Origin: Cryptomeria japonica
Lineage: Eukaryota > Streptophyta > Pinopsida > Cupressales > Cupressaceae
Length of the DNA stretch: 58,000 nucleotides
Reading direction: 5' to 3'
Assembly: GCF_030272615.1 (NCBI RefSeq)
Contig: NC_081413.1
Coordinates: forward strand, 444,071,038 to 444,129,037
Part shown: positions 34,220 through 45,655 of the stretch, piece after piece
Numbering within the stretch: position 1 is the stretch's first letter
Layout: the number at the start of each line of letters is the position of its first letter
The notes under the pieces: model-generated
The model's database searches: none
Told to the model about the DNA's origin: nothing
The model's input: only the letters and a program-made list of their open reading frames with translations
Translations under genes and position numbers: made by a program

Positions 34220-34484
34220 TAACTGACACCTACTGCTCAACTGGTAGAACAGGCCTTGGCAGCTAAAGTTGAAGTTAAGGATGAATGGATCATTGACTTA
34301 AGTTGCTCACATCATATGACTGGTGATAAAAGTAAATTCTAACTTTTTAGGAGTATAATGGAGGTCTTGTAAGATTCAGAGATGATAAAGCTTGTTTGAT
34401 CAAAGGTAAGGGTACAATATCTCTTGATGGTAAGAATAATACTGACAATGTCTACTATGTTGAAGGTTTAAAGCATAATCAATT
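34220..34484 (+). pseudogene. Copia B protease, interrupted
   Basis: The frame continues from gag (KVEVKDEWIIDLSCSHHMTG, then RDDKACLIKGKGTISLDG and VYYVEGLKHN). The catalytic triad reads Asp-Leu-Ser where Copia A has Asp-Ser-Gly, so the protease is inactive. The family's next residues, LLSVGQLV, occur only after the inserted solo LTR at 35787. Confidence 0.85.
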
Positions 34485-35786
34485 TGAAGAGGGGAAAAAG
34501 ACCAGGGAGGTGAATTAGTTAATAAGCATGCAAGTCAAACATATAATGATATGAAATCAAAGAGATAACTCCAAAATACATGAAAATATGAATAAGATAC
34601 ATATACCTCACAAAACCTTATACCTCTCCCTCGGATTGAGCTTGATGAAGTGAAGGCGCTCCCTTGGTGATGCTCCACTTGATGTGCTCCTCTTTCTTGC
34701 TTGCTTGATGTGGATGGCTCTCCAATGTTGTGTACAAATGGGATGGATTTGGAAGATGATAAGGATGAGATGATCAAGTGTGGATGAGATATGATTTAAA
34801 CATGATAAGGTTGCCAAGATGATTTCCTAGGCTCAAAAGGATAGCATAAGATTACTAAACTTGGAGATGAAAAATGAAGGGATGAAGTCCTCAATTTATA
34901 AGAGGAGGAGAGGAAGAATGGACGGTTGAGATGGATTCAAGATGAAGGGCTAGGATTGCTTGTGAGCTCACACAAGGTCCAAGAGAGGGTGTGGAGACCA
35001 AGAGATATTCCTTAAAGACATTTCTTGTCTCCACACTCCTCAAGGTACATTGGGAAGACTTCTCAAGGTACCTTGTGAAGAGAAAAGTGCATTGGGAAGA
35101 CTTCCCAATGTGCCTTGAGAGGAGCAAGGGATGTGACATTCCTTGAAGAATGGGGAGGAGGAATTTAAATTTCTCCAAAAAGGGATAATCATGGGGATTG
35201 GAGGAATAAGAAGGAATTAAAAATTCCTTGGGAGAGGAGATTCCTATAGGATTGTGAGATTTTGAAGATCTCACATTCACCTAGGAAAAGAGCATTAAAA
35301 GCTAGTGGTTGGATGGAAGGGACAAGGAGTTGACTTCGTGGCTAATCATGATGATTAGCCATTAGCAACTAATTAGGAGGGGGATTAGAGGAAATGTTAG
35401 GTGGGATTAGGAATTGTAGGAGGATTTGAATAGGAGAGAGAATGAGTGGAGAGAATTTTAAAATTAGAAGAATAAGGTTAAGTGAGTTTAGGGAGTTTCT
35501 AGAAGACTTTATTAGGTTAATGATGAATTAAGAAGATGGTTTGTAGGAATCATGTGAGTTAGCTAACTAATTGAAATTAATTAGCCAAGAGGAAGATTTG
35601 TGAGGATTTAATCTTTTAGAAGATTAAAGAAAGGGATTGATTCATTAAATAAATCAGTCACATACTATAGTGACAATATCAATTATATTTAATTAATATT
35701 GGGGAGAATTTGAATTAACATAATTAATTAATTAATTATGTGAGGAATTAAAAATAATTTAAAATAATTATTTTTAAGTGTCTACA
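34485..35786 (-). repeat. Solo LTR of a different family inside Copia B
   Basis: 1302 bp separating two adjacent codons of Copia B (KHN and LLS). Plus-strand edges are TGAAGAGGGG and ...GTGTCTACA. The CT-rich 3' LTR end seen in other families here appears reversed (AGGGAGGTGAATTAG), giving minus orientation. The candidate pentamers caatt (34480-34484) and ctttt (35787-35791) match only 3 of 5. It includes a 21-nt near-perfect palindrome at 35090-35110 and a perfect 24-nt AT palindrome at 35718-35741. It carries no coding sequence. It could also be a short non-autonomous element. Confidence 0.7.
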
Positions 35787-36869
35787 CTTTTGAGCGTTGG
35801 CCAATTAGTTGAGAAAGGATTTCAATTAAAATTCAAAAATGGAAAATGCAAAATCATGAATAGAACTGGTTTGGAAATTGCAACCGGTAATCAATCTAGA
35901 GGTAATATCTTTCATTTGAATAATAGTGAAAAGACATGCTTGATTGCACATATTGATGAAATTTGGCTATGGCATAAGAGACTTTGTCATGTAAATTTTG
36001 ATTGTATGGTGAAAATCAGTACCACTAAGGTAGTTCGAGATTTACCTAAAATTGTCAAACCTCACAATATAGTATGTAAGGAATGTCAATTTGGAAAACA
36101 AGTTAGAGCTAGTTTCAAAAGTATTCCAGAAATATCCAATAATGCTCTTGATTTAATTCATATTGATTTATGTGGTCCAACTAGAACTAAAAGTTTACAA
36201 GGTGATAGATATTTCATGCTAATCATTGATGACTATTCTAGAATGTGTTGGGTTACTTTTCTCAGAGAAAAGTCAGAAGCACTTGGAAAGTTCAAACTAT
36301 TCAAAGCAATGGTAGAAAATGAAACCAGTAAGAAAATCAAATGTTTAAGATCAGATCAAGGAGGAGAATTTACATCTAAGGAATTTAATACATTCTGTGA
36401 AGTGAATGGAATCAGAAGACAACTATCAGCACCTCAGACACCACAGCAGAATGGAGTTGTTGAAAGGAAAAATAGAACTATCCTGGATGCAGCTAGAAGT
36501 ATGTTATCAGAAGCAAATCTACCACATGCATATTGGAGAGAGGCAATAAGTACAGTGGTCTATACATTCAATAAAGTTCACATCAAAGGTGAAACTGGTA
36601 AGACCCCTCATGAACTATGGTTTGGTATTACTCCCACTCTTAAATATTTTAGAATATTTGGAAGCAAATTTTATATCAGAAGAGATGAATATATTGGAAA
36701 ATTTGATCCTAGAAGTGATGAAGGAATATTTATTGGTTATTCATCTAAGAGTAAGGCATATAGATGTTTTAACAAAAGATTGCAGAAAATTGTTGAAAGT
36801 ACAAATGTGAAGATTGATGAACAATTCAGAGGAACTTCAAGATATATAGAGTCTGAACCAGCAACATAA
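35787..36869 (+). pseudogene. Copia B integrase
   Basis: An open stretch of about 360 codons from LLSVGQLVEKGFQLKF. It has the zinc-binding HHCC region (IWLWHKRLCHVNF, then CKECQFGKQ) and the DDE core: Asp in LIHIDLCGPTRTK, Asp in CLRSDQGGEFTSKEF, Glu in NGVVERKNRTILDAA. The C-terminal part is GKTPHELWFGITPTLKYFRI, DPRSDEGIFIGYSSKSKAY and FNKRLQKIVESTNV. All catalytic residues are intact. A TAA at 36867-36869 separates it from RT, which continues in the same polyprotein in functional relatives. Confidence 0.95.
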
Positions 36870-38630
36870 ATTTTGACAAATGAACCTACACTAAATCCAC
36901 CAGTACAAAATGAAGATCCAATTACCCTGGTATCATCTGAAAATTCCACTGTAACTAAGGAACAACAGCAAACCAAGACACCCCGGTATGTAAGATTGAA
37001 TCATTCTAAAGATCAAATAATTGGAAACAAGTATAAAGGAGTTATGACAAGAGGAAGATTGGCAAATGAAGAGGTATTTCTTATATCTAAAATTGAACCA
37101 TCATCTGTTAATCAGGCATGTGAAGATAAATATTGGATTAAAGCTATGGAAGAAGAATTAGAACAAATTGATAAGAATAACACTTGGACATTAGTTCCTC
37201 GGCCTAAAGATAAAAATGTGATTGGAACCAAATGGGTATTTAGAAACAAACTTAATGAAGATGGCAAGGTAATCAGAAATAAAGCAAGACTAGTGTGTAA
37301 AGGATATTCTCAGAAAGAAGGAATTGATTATAATGAAACCTTTGCATCGATAGCCAGAATTGACGCAGTTAGATTATTCTTGGCTTTTGCAGAACACAAG
37401 AACTACAAAGTATATCAAATGGATATTAAATGTGCATTTCTGAATGGAGATCTTGAAGAAGAAGTTTACATTGAACAACCTGATGGATTTTCTTTGACAG
37501 ACAACAAAGATATGGTTTGCAGGTTAAAGAAAGCATTATATGGGTTGAAACAAGCTCCAAGAGCTTGGTATGCAAGGTTAGATAAGTATCTTTTGAAAAT
37601 TGATTTTTGTAAAGGTAATGCAGATAGTAATTTATATTATAAAGTGACTAATGATGACATCTTGGTTATAGAATTTTTTGTTGATGATACAATCTTTGGA
37701 GCAGAAGATGGATTATGTAAAAACTTTTCTATTGAAATGCAACAAAAATTTGAAATGTCTATGATTGGAGAAATAAAATTCCTTTTAGGATTGCAGATTT
37801 CACAAACTGACAAAGGTATATTCTTAAGTCAATCCAAGTACTTGAAAGAGTTACTAAAGAAATTTGGGATGGAGAAATCTAAACCAGTAAGCACACCTAT
37901 GACTACAAATGACAAATTATCACTAAGGGATGAATCTACACCTGTTAATCCAATTAGGTACAAATCTATGATAGGAGGTTTATTGTATTTGACACAAACT
38001 AGACCTGATATCATGAATGCAGTATGTATTGTTTCAAGATTTTAGAGTAATCCTAGAGAAAATCATGAATTAGCAGTAAAAATGATTTTCCAGTACTTAC
38101 AAGGCACTTCAAATCTTTGATTATGGTATCTTAGAGATGAAAATTTTGAACTATGTGCATACATAGATGCAAATAGGGCAGGAGATGTGGATGATAGAAA
38201 AAGCACCACCGACAGAGCATTTTTTCTTGGAAGCAGACTAGTTTCTTGTTTAAGTAAGAAACAAAGTTGTACATCTTTATCAACAGTAGAATTAGAATAT
38301 GTTGCAGCAACAACTAACTGTACACATATATTATGGCTTAAAAAAATGTTGAAGGACATAAAGGTAAAATGCAAGGAACCTATTACTATCTATTGTGATA
38401 ACACTCCAGCAATTGATATATCTAAGAATCCGGTATTACATTCTAAAACCAAACATGTCTCTATCAAACTAAATTTTCTAAGAGAAGATGTTGAAGCAAA
38501 AGAGATAAAACTAGTTTATGTGAATACTAAAGAGCAGATTGCAGATATTTTCACTAAACCTCTGCCTAAGGAGACTTTTGAATATCTCAGAGATCAGCTT
38601 GGGGTCATACCCCCACTAGTAGAAACTTAG
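36870..38630 (+). pseudogene. Copia B reverse transcriptase and RNase H
   Basis: RT is open for 390 codons (36873-38045): [74 protein letters not shown] and [19 protein letters not shown]. The catalytic Asp pair lies in FFVDDTIFG, and MSMIGEIKFLLGLQ follows. A stop at 38043-38045 and another near 38118 interrupt the connection. RNase H (38187-38630) has DVDDRKSTTDRAFFLGSR, KKQSCTSLSTVELEYVAA, IYCDNTPAIDISKN and FTKPLPKETFEYLRDQLGV, with the final stop at 38628-38630. The first RNase H block reads DANRAGD where DADWAGD is usual. The RT catalytic core itself looks intact. Confidence 0.95.
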
Positions 38631-39017
38631 ACAGTTGATGATTGTCATCAACCGGCATAATTAATAGAGAAATCTTTTATTCCGGCTTTGATGAGGAAGC
38701 TACTTCTCAAGGGGAGTAGTTGGTATACTGAATTGGTTGGTATTTTGTATCTTTTACTTTGGCATTTGATGTCAAAGGGGGAGAGATTGGAATGGAAAAA
38801 CACAAGGAAAACACATGAAAAACACAAGGAAAACATATGTTGCTCCTAGGGGGAGAGATTGTTATTTTGAGAGAGATTATTACTCTTTGTATCTGTATTT
38901 TGATTTTTGGTTATGATCTCTTTTGGGAGATTGTTGTTTTTTGGTATTTGGCATTTTTGTTTTGGCACTTTGATGGTTTTTCCATCTTGTGTTGCCATCA
39001 ATGCCAAAGGGGGAGAT
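38631..39017 (+). promoter_or_regulatory. Copia B 3' untranslated region and polypurine tracts
   Basis: 387 bp before the 3' LTR. AAAGGGGGAGA at 39006-39016 touches the LTR and is the polypurine tract for plus-strand priming. Similar runs recur upstream: CAAGGGGAGTAG (about 38708), CAAAGGGGGAGAGATT (about 38774) and AGGGGGAGAGATTG (about 38849). A TTTTGTTTTGGC-rich stretch lies between. Confidence 0.8.
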
Positions 39018-40082
39018 TGTTGGTATTTTGCTATGGTTTTTTCATTGATGTCAACATCTACTAAACACTTATCAACTTTGGCATTTTGGAGAATCAACAA
39101 CATTCACCGGCAAGCAAGTGACTTATGTACAATCATCGGTATTTGGTACATTGGCAGGATATAATGATCACTGACACTTGGAATGATATGCAAATCACAT
39201 GATTATGTCGAAGACATTGTTTGGACACTTTGTATTGAAGGTTTGTTAATTGGAATATTCATATTTGCATATTTGTTGTTACCGGCAAATAGGTCTAGGT
39301 TACACCGATAGGTCTATATTTTCCAGATCAGCATGGCACGCTATGGAGATGACTTATTATTGTTGTAAATGCATTAAGCCGACATGTTGAATCGATTATT
39401 GCATTGAGCATTAATTTATTTATAAATTGATTTTATTATATTATCCTTTAGAGCTGACCTACTAAAATTGGTCTTAGGGTATGGTATAAATGTAAGATCT
39501 TATGTGTAAGATCAAGTGTGGAAGGCGAAAAAGAATTATGTGAAGGTATATGCAAGAATAAGAAGAGCTATACACATAGACATCATTGGAGGATTAAAGG
39601 AGGTTTTTGTGAAGACAATCAAAACTACACTGTTACTGAATCCAACATAGAAAGATGCTAATTTAAGCAGTACATTCTTATTGGATTTAACCATCCAATT
39701 GTAGTCAATGTGACTCCCATTTTGTGTTTGAGTAGTGGGCTCTAGGCGCTTGGCCTTTCTGCATGTGTAGACCCCATTTGTATACACTTAGTATCTGTGG
39801 TAATATCATCTGATTGTGGGTAAAGTTTCCCACCATGGTGTTTCCCCTTACAGGGTTTCCACATACAAATATTTGTGTTATGTATTGTGGATAACTTTGT
39901 CTTTTTGTTTCATGCATTAATCCTTATCGGTATTGCAATTAACTGATAAAACTATGTATCAGCATAAAAGAGTGGTTCATCGGTATTAAGCATTAAGTTG
40001 GTTAAGTTGTTTTTGGTTTAAATTCATTTGGCAACTGATTCACCCCACCGCCCCCCCTCTCAGTTGTCTCTGGGACATAACA
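39018..40082 (+). repeat. Copia B 3' LTR
   Basis: 1065 bp from TGTTGGTATTTTGC to ...GGGACATAACA. It is the partner of 32054-33112, followed by the attga duplication. Confidence 0.95.
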
Positions 40083-40087
40083 ATTGA

Positions 40088-42838
40088 TACTTTAGAGATT
40101 AGGGATTTGGTATTGGGAATTTTTTACTGAAGGCTAGAAACATTATGGGGCAAGCAAAGTCCTTCAAGAATATCTTGAGGAGAGAAGGAAGGATGAAGGT
40201 ACTTCTTGTGGATGATTGAAGTGCATTCATTAGAATCCTTAAGTGCTCTCCACAATTGTTTGGCCAGGGAAGCCACATTAAAGTCGTGGATATGTTTGAT
40301 GGAAATACCACCAAGCTTCTTTGGATGACTGAACTGATCTCATGCCACAAGATGAAGGCAATTTTTAGATTTAGTACCTATCTAGAATAAATTCTTTTGG
40401 ATTTTCTCCATTCTGTTAGCAAACTTTGTAGGGATTTTAAAAAGAATCATGGCATAAACCAGTAGATTCTGCAAAGAGGCTTTAATCAATTGGAGCTTAT
40501 TAGCTTGGCTTAGCAAAGAACCCTTCCATCCCATAAGTTTGTTCTGAAAACGATCAATCGAATTAGACCAAAAAATATTCAAAGGAGGACTAGAGCAGAG
40601 AGGGAGCCCCAAATAAGTATCTGGGAAGGAGGCCATCTTATATCCCAATGTCTCAACAATCTTAATCTATCTGCAATTAGGGGCATTCAAGAAGAAGATA
40701 GAACTTTTGGAGAGACTAATCCTCTAACCATAACCTTTTTATAAAGAGAAAGAAGTTGCTTCAATGATTTAGCCTCTGAGATAGAGCTTTCCCCCATCAA
40801 CAAAGTATCATCCACAAACTGTTGGTGAGAAAATATTTGAGATTCTGAAGAAGGTCAAAGACTTTTAAGCCTACTAGTCTAGACTTCCCTATGACTGATC
40901 TTAGTGAGAGCTTCTCCCATAATAATGAACAAAAATGACAAGATGGGATCCCCCTGTCTAAGACCTCTGGAGGCCAAAAAGAAGCTAGAAGGAGATCCAT
41001 TAATCAACACCAAAAATTTAGGAGTAGAGATGCTGATTAATCAGTTGAATCAAATGGTCATCAAAACAAAATGCACGAAGCACCCTGATCAGAAAATTCC
41101 AATCCACCCTATCATAGACCTTTAGTAGATCCAATTTTAGAAAAAAAAAAAAAATTGGTTTTTTATTCACCCAAAGGGAATGGATATTTTCATGAACTGG
41201 AACAATGGAATCCAAAAGTTGTCTCCCTAGAATAAAACCATTCTATTGCTTAGAGATCAAAAGGGAAAGAAACTTTTTCATTCTAAGAATCAAAATTTTA
41301 GAAAAGATCTTATAAATGGAATTGCATAAACTGATAGGCCTGAATTCATGAAAACAACAAGTATCGGGTTTCTTAGGAATCAACACAATGAAAGTATCAT
41401 TTATCTCTTTAAGAAGGGACCGGGACCCAAATAATTCCTGAGAAGCATTCACAACATCTTCCCCCACAATAGACCAAAAAAGATGGAAGAAAAACATAGG
41501 AAACTCGTCAGGACCCAGAACTTTATTTCCCTCAAAGCAAAAAACCACTTTCCTAACCTCATCAACAAAGGGGATTCTAGACAACTCATAATTCATGTCT
41601 TGGGAGATACATGCCTGGATTTCATTAACGATCTTTTCCTAAGCTGCCAAGTCAAGAGGATCAGCAAAAGACAAAAGATTAGAAAAGTATCGAACAACTT
41701 TAGAGCTCATCTCCTCTTGATTATCAATCCAGCAATTATTAATAGAGATCCTCTTTATTCTATTTGTATCTCTATGCTTAAGAGTTGTCATATGAAAAAA
41801 ATAGTATTTTAATCACCATTTTTCAGCCAAATGGCTCTAGACCTCTGTTTCTAAAACTCCTTCTCTTTAGAAATGATATCATGCAATTTGGAAAGGAGCT
41901 CCACTTTTTTGTCCATAATATTAGGCCAATACCCTTGGGATTGAATTTGAAGTTGAATATGATCAAGGTCCCTTTTCAAAGAATCTTGCAACTAGAAGAT
42001 GTTTCCAAATGAGGACTTATTCCATTTCCAGACATTATCTTTAAAATTAGACAATTTCTTGGCCACTCTATACATAACAGTTACATGGACCTCAATATCC
42101 CACCATTATGCAATCCTATCAACAAAATTAGGATTGTGGGTCCACATTTTTTCAAATCTAAATCGAAAAGCATTTCTCCTACTAAGGGAAGAGATACTCA
42201 ACACAATTGGGAAGTGATCAGATCCAATCTTGGACAATGAAGATAAATTACAAAAGAATTCCATCAGCCAATAAGGGGAAATTAGACCCTTGTTAAGTCT
42301 AGCTTGAATAAGATCTGACCCACTATGCGTATTGGACCACATGAACTTAGATCCACTTAACTCCAAATACAACAACCCAAAAGAAAATAAGATCTAAAAG
42401 GTCTTTCTTGTTGTCTTCAGAAATTAGAACCCCACCCTCTGTTTCTAGATTTGAAATAGGGCTAACCAAAGAGTTCCAAAGAATCTTCCTAGCATTTCTA
42501 CTATTAGGAGCATAGATACTGGAGATGATACAAGATGACCCATCCAAAAGATTATTGATTCTAGTAGCAATATGATTCGAACTAGAAACAACTACCGATC
42601 CTTGAATAACCCTTGGATTCTAAATAGTAGCAATTCCTCCAGATGCATCATCCACATCAACACAATGAACACTACAATCCTTGAAGATAGCCAGTTTCAT
42701 CTTTAAAATTTTTTCAAAAAGCATTTTTATTTCTTGAATAAGCCACACACCCATCCTATAATCTCAAATAAGATTTGATAGGAGATCATGATTGTGGTGG
42801 TGGTTTAGCCCCCTTACATTCCATGAAACAATCTTCAT
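40088..42838 (-). pseudogene. LINE2 ORF2 N-terminal segment (endonuclease and RT)
   Basis: Starts at the ATG 42838-42836 with the endonuclease (MKIVSWNVRGLNHHHN, then LIQEIKM and SSIYAPNSRNARKILW). RT blocks follow: GPDEFPMFFFHLFW, TFIVLIPKKPD, FRPISLCNSIYKIFSKIL (41596-41243), LKLDLLKVYDRVDWNFL (about 41130), GLRQGDPILSFLFIIMGEAL (about 40940) and the catalytic FVDDTLLMG (about 40810). The thumb (GLPLCSSPPLNIFW, then LLSQANKLQLIKASLQN) runs to 40382. Catalytic Asp residues are present, but frameshifts and stops separate the blocks. An A-run at 41143-41155 shifts the frame within the RT palm. Confidence 0.9.
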
Positions 42839-42849
42839 TTAGAATGATC

Positions 42850-44384
42850 AAGGAACCAATCCCCATGTCCTTAAGAGTCCTCTATGATCCATTAACAATA
42901 TCTACCTTACTTTGTTTATCTCTACTAAAGAGGTTTGGGGGTCTCCCTACCCCTCTTGGTTCTGAGCTACAATCTTCTCTATGTCTAATCCTGGTCTTAA
43001 CACCTACAGACCCTAGCCCCACCCCAACATTTGAAGGGGGAGAGCCATGACATTGATTATTGGATCAAACTTAAATAAAAGGATTAAGATCCTCAGCCAC
43101 TAGGCCAATATCCAAAGGGGAATTTGGGCATGAAGCTTTAGTAGAGGAAGAATTAATCTGACCCATCATTTCCTGAGATGACCCCATGTCCACAATCAAA
43201 TTCAAATTTATCTCCGCAGATCTAATGGGGACAGGGAATCCTCCAATCATCCAGAATAGGACATTCTGGGGGAAAGACCTCAGAAGGAACAACCTTTGAA
43301 TCTATAACCATCATCTCCCCCTGTGAAATCTAACATTCCTGGCTTTGAATACCATGAGTGACTATCGCTTGAGGCTATGAACTAAACATCTCAAGAGCTG
43401 GGGGCATATCCACTGAAGGAGCCGACTCAGAGGTTTTTTTCCTCTAATCTTTTTTAGTGTGTATCTTGACAGGGCAGTCCTTAGCCCAATGGCCAACCTT
43501 CTCACAATGGAAGCAAGCAAAAGGGATTGATTCATATTCCACTTTTTGAACCCATTTCCCAAGCTTCGAGTTGAAAGTAAATTATTGGGGAAGTTCTATC
43601 GATTGTTTAACATTCACACAAATGTGAGCATAGACCGGTCTTCATTTATCTTTCATCATTAGGTCTAGAGATAGCAACTCACCAAAACAAGAAGCCAAAC
43701 AACAAAAGATTTCCTCATCCTAATATTCCAAAGGGAGACCCATCAAGCAAACCCAAATGGGGGCCTCATTGCACTGCCAGTCCTTTGGATTGAAACTGGG
43801 TTCCTACTTCTTTAGAGCCAAAGAGGATTTACCCAACATCCATGGACCTCCTACTAAGACAGATTTTAAATCCTCATCACAGTTAAAGGAGAAAGAAAAA
43901 AACCATTTGCAATCGTAATAACTTCAATTTGGCCCTTTCCTTTCCATTTTTGAGCACTCTAGGCACGAACAGTTTCTATATTAGGCCTCAGCCCCACAAA
44001 TTTACCCACCAAGACAGATGTCATACTAGCCACATTTTTGTCCACAATGAAATACATGATGGAAATTGAACACAGACCAAAAATAGGATTTATGCTATGA
44101 GAAATAGGAGAAACCGACTTACCCTTTGGATGAGAACCAAATAAAGTTGATCATTTCTTATTGCAATCAATTGTAGAAGAAGAGTCCAAACAACTGGCAG
44201 AAACATGTGAGTTGTCGATACTGCCAGACGAAGAATCATTATGGCACATTGGAAAGCATAGAGTACCGCCATCCTAGGACTCACTACCACCTCCATCATC
44301 TTTTCGTCTACATCCTCTTCCCCCAAGACATTCCCCATGATTCCTCTACCATTTCCACCCTCATTGCACTTTCTTGCATGCTAC
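42850..44384 (-). pseudogene. LINE2 ORF1 (DUF4283-like, zinc knuckle)
   Basis: With its first few codons at 45621-45596 beyond the solo LTR (MAEEENLNV), this encodes a plant L1 ORF1 protein. The DUF4283-like region (about 44040-43640) shows VGKFVGLRPNIETV, GFFLFSFNCDEDLKSVLVGG, APIWVCLMGLPLEYWDEEIF. The zinc knuckle near 43530-43490, CFHCEKVGHWAKDC, is an intact C-x2-C-x4-H-x4-C. A Ser/Pro-rich, charged tail runs to the ORF2 start. ORF1 proteins bind LINE RNA. The frame is broken by stops and at least two shifts. Confidence 0.85.
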
Positions 44385-45591
44385 TGTTAGATATTTCAAA
44401 TAACCGAAAGACAACTAAGAGGGGGGTGAATCAATTGTCATAGATTAGAAGAACCATTAGTAATTTAAACTTTAATACCGGAACCCAAAACATTAATAAT
44501 GGAATAGCAAATAAAACAATTAAGCATAAACAATAATCATAGAATAAAAGCCATCCACATAAAACAAAGATTTGTACATGGAAAACCTGGTAAAGGGAAA
44601 AACCACGGTGGGAAGACTACCCATAGTTTGATAATACTTCTACAGTAAGTATGTTAATTACAATTGAGGGGCCTACACTTGCAGGAAGGCCAACAGCCTA
44701 GAGCACACTGCTCATCACAAAAGGAGCCTCACTAACTACATAGAAATCCAAACTACAATTTGGAGAAGTGTTGAACTGCAAAAGATAGCGTCTCCGGTTC
44801 TTGAGTATAGTTCTAGTTAAGCTCAATACCAGAGTACTAAATCTTCATACATTAACCCAATTCGATCTCCAATGATCAGCCAACTCCTCTTCCTGAATGA
44901 TATTACATTATTCACACATTACATTCCTTAACCATGACCTCTAACATTAACCATGATGATCTACAATGAGATCTTACATCTATATATACAAACCCTCAAG
45001 CATAAACAATCAAGCTGACAACCAGACAATAAACCAATTACATAATTACAAACCATGTCGGCCTTAGACCAAGCAAATAATATCAACATATAAGACATCC
45101 TGAAAATGCATCAATAGGTCCTATCCACACATTATATTAAAGTCGGTCCATAACCTAGATCAACCAGGACCAAGTATAGGTCCATACGCTTCAACAATGA
45201 TCTCCATCCGCCAAGTCTCGAACATGATCACCAACAGCATCCCGAAACTCCATCAGAATCTGCACCAACACCACTTATGCAATTCATCAAAGATCTTCAT
45301 CAAAATCACTGCCAATGAAACCCTTGCCCGAACCAGAAACCAATCTTCTAAGCAAGAAGGATAGCATCTGATCTCAAGACAAAAACCAACTGACCAAATA
45401 TGAGTATAAGTATCATGAACAAGCTGATTCCATCACCAGCATATATCGGATCATGCCGGATCCAAGTTAACCAGAAACCACTTAACCTACCGGGACCATA
45501 AGGGTGCCGGTAAAGCATCCAAACAACTAGTGTTGGCATCAATGACAAAACATCAATGCAACACATAATCAATTCCACCAAATGGCCAACA
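44385..45591 (-). repeat. Solo copia LTR (family A) in LINE2 ORF1
   Basis: 1207 bp on the plus strand from TGTTAGATATTTC to ...AATGGCCAACA. The 4-bp direct repeat ctac touches both edges (44381-44384, 45592-45595). No internal sequence is present. It splits the first codons of LINE2 ORF1 from the rest. Confidence 0.85.
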
Positions 45592-45655
45592 CTACACATT
45601 CAAATTTTCTTCCTCTGCCATTTCCCCATCTAAAATTCTTCCATACATTATAGTT

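Larger units (their letters stand above)
32054..40082 (+). mobile_element. Copia B: best-preserved full-length copia element
   Basis: An 8.0 kb plus-strand element (6.7 kb without its own solo-LTR passenger) with LTRs 32054-33112 and 39018-40082. It has an exact primer-binding site, an AAAGGGGGAGA polypurine tract touching the 3' LTR, and a perfect target duplication attga (32049-32053, 40083-40087). Gag, protease, integrase, RT and RNase H follow in copia order with long open stretches (363 and 390 codons). It is disabled by a solo LTR inside the protease-integrase junction, several stops and lost motif residues. Its two LTRs look more alike than those of Copia A, so it is probably younger. 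Confidence 0.95.
28778..45640 (-). mobile_element. LINE2: L1-type LINE with three ORFs, split by two insertions
   Basis: Read leftwards through 45640-45596, 44384-40088 and 32053-28778 (about 7.6 kb), this LINE has ORF1 (DUF4283-like region and CCHC knuckle), ORF2 (endonuclease, RT, zf-RVT, RNase H), then ORF3 and a 174-bp 3' UTR ending CATTTATCTTAATAAAAAA. Copia B inserted between the RT and the zf-RVT part with a perfect 5-bp duplication, and a solo LTR inserted near the ORF1 start. The candidate target duplication is 28763-28777 against 45641-45655, 12 of 15 bases with three transitions. This is suggestive only. Compared with LINE1 it is about 1.4 kb longer, essentially because of ORF3. 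Confidence 0.8.

Noticed and set aside
35718-35741. AT palindrome considered as an origin or MITE end
   Set aside because: It is a simple TTAA/AATT repeat in an AT-rich LTR end with no flanking duplication. Recorded only as part of the solo LTR.
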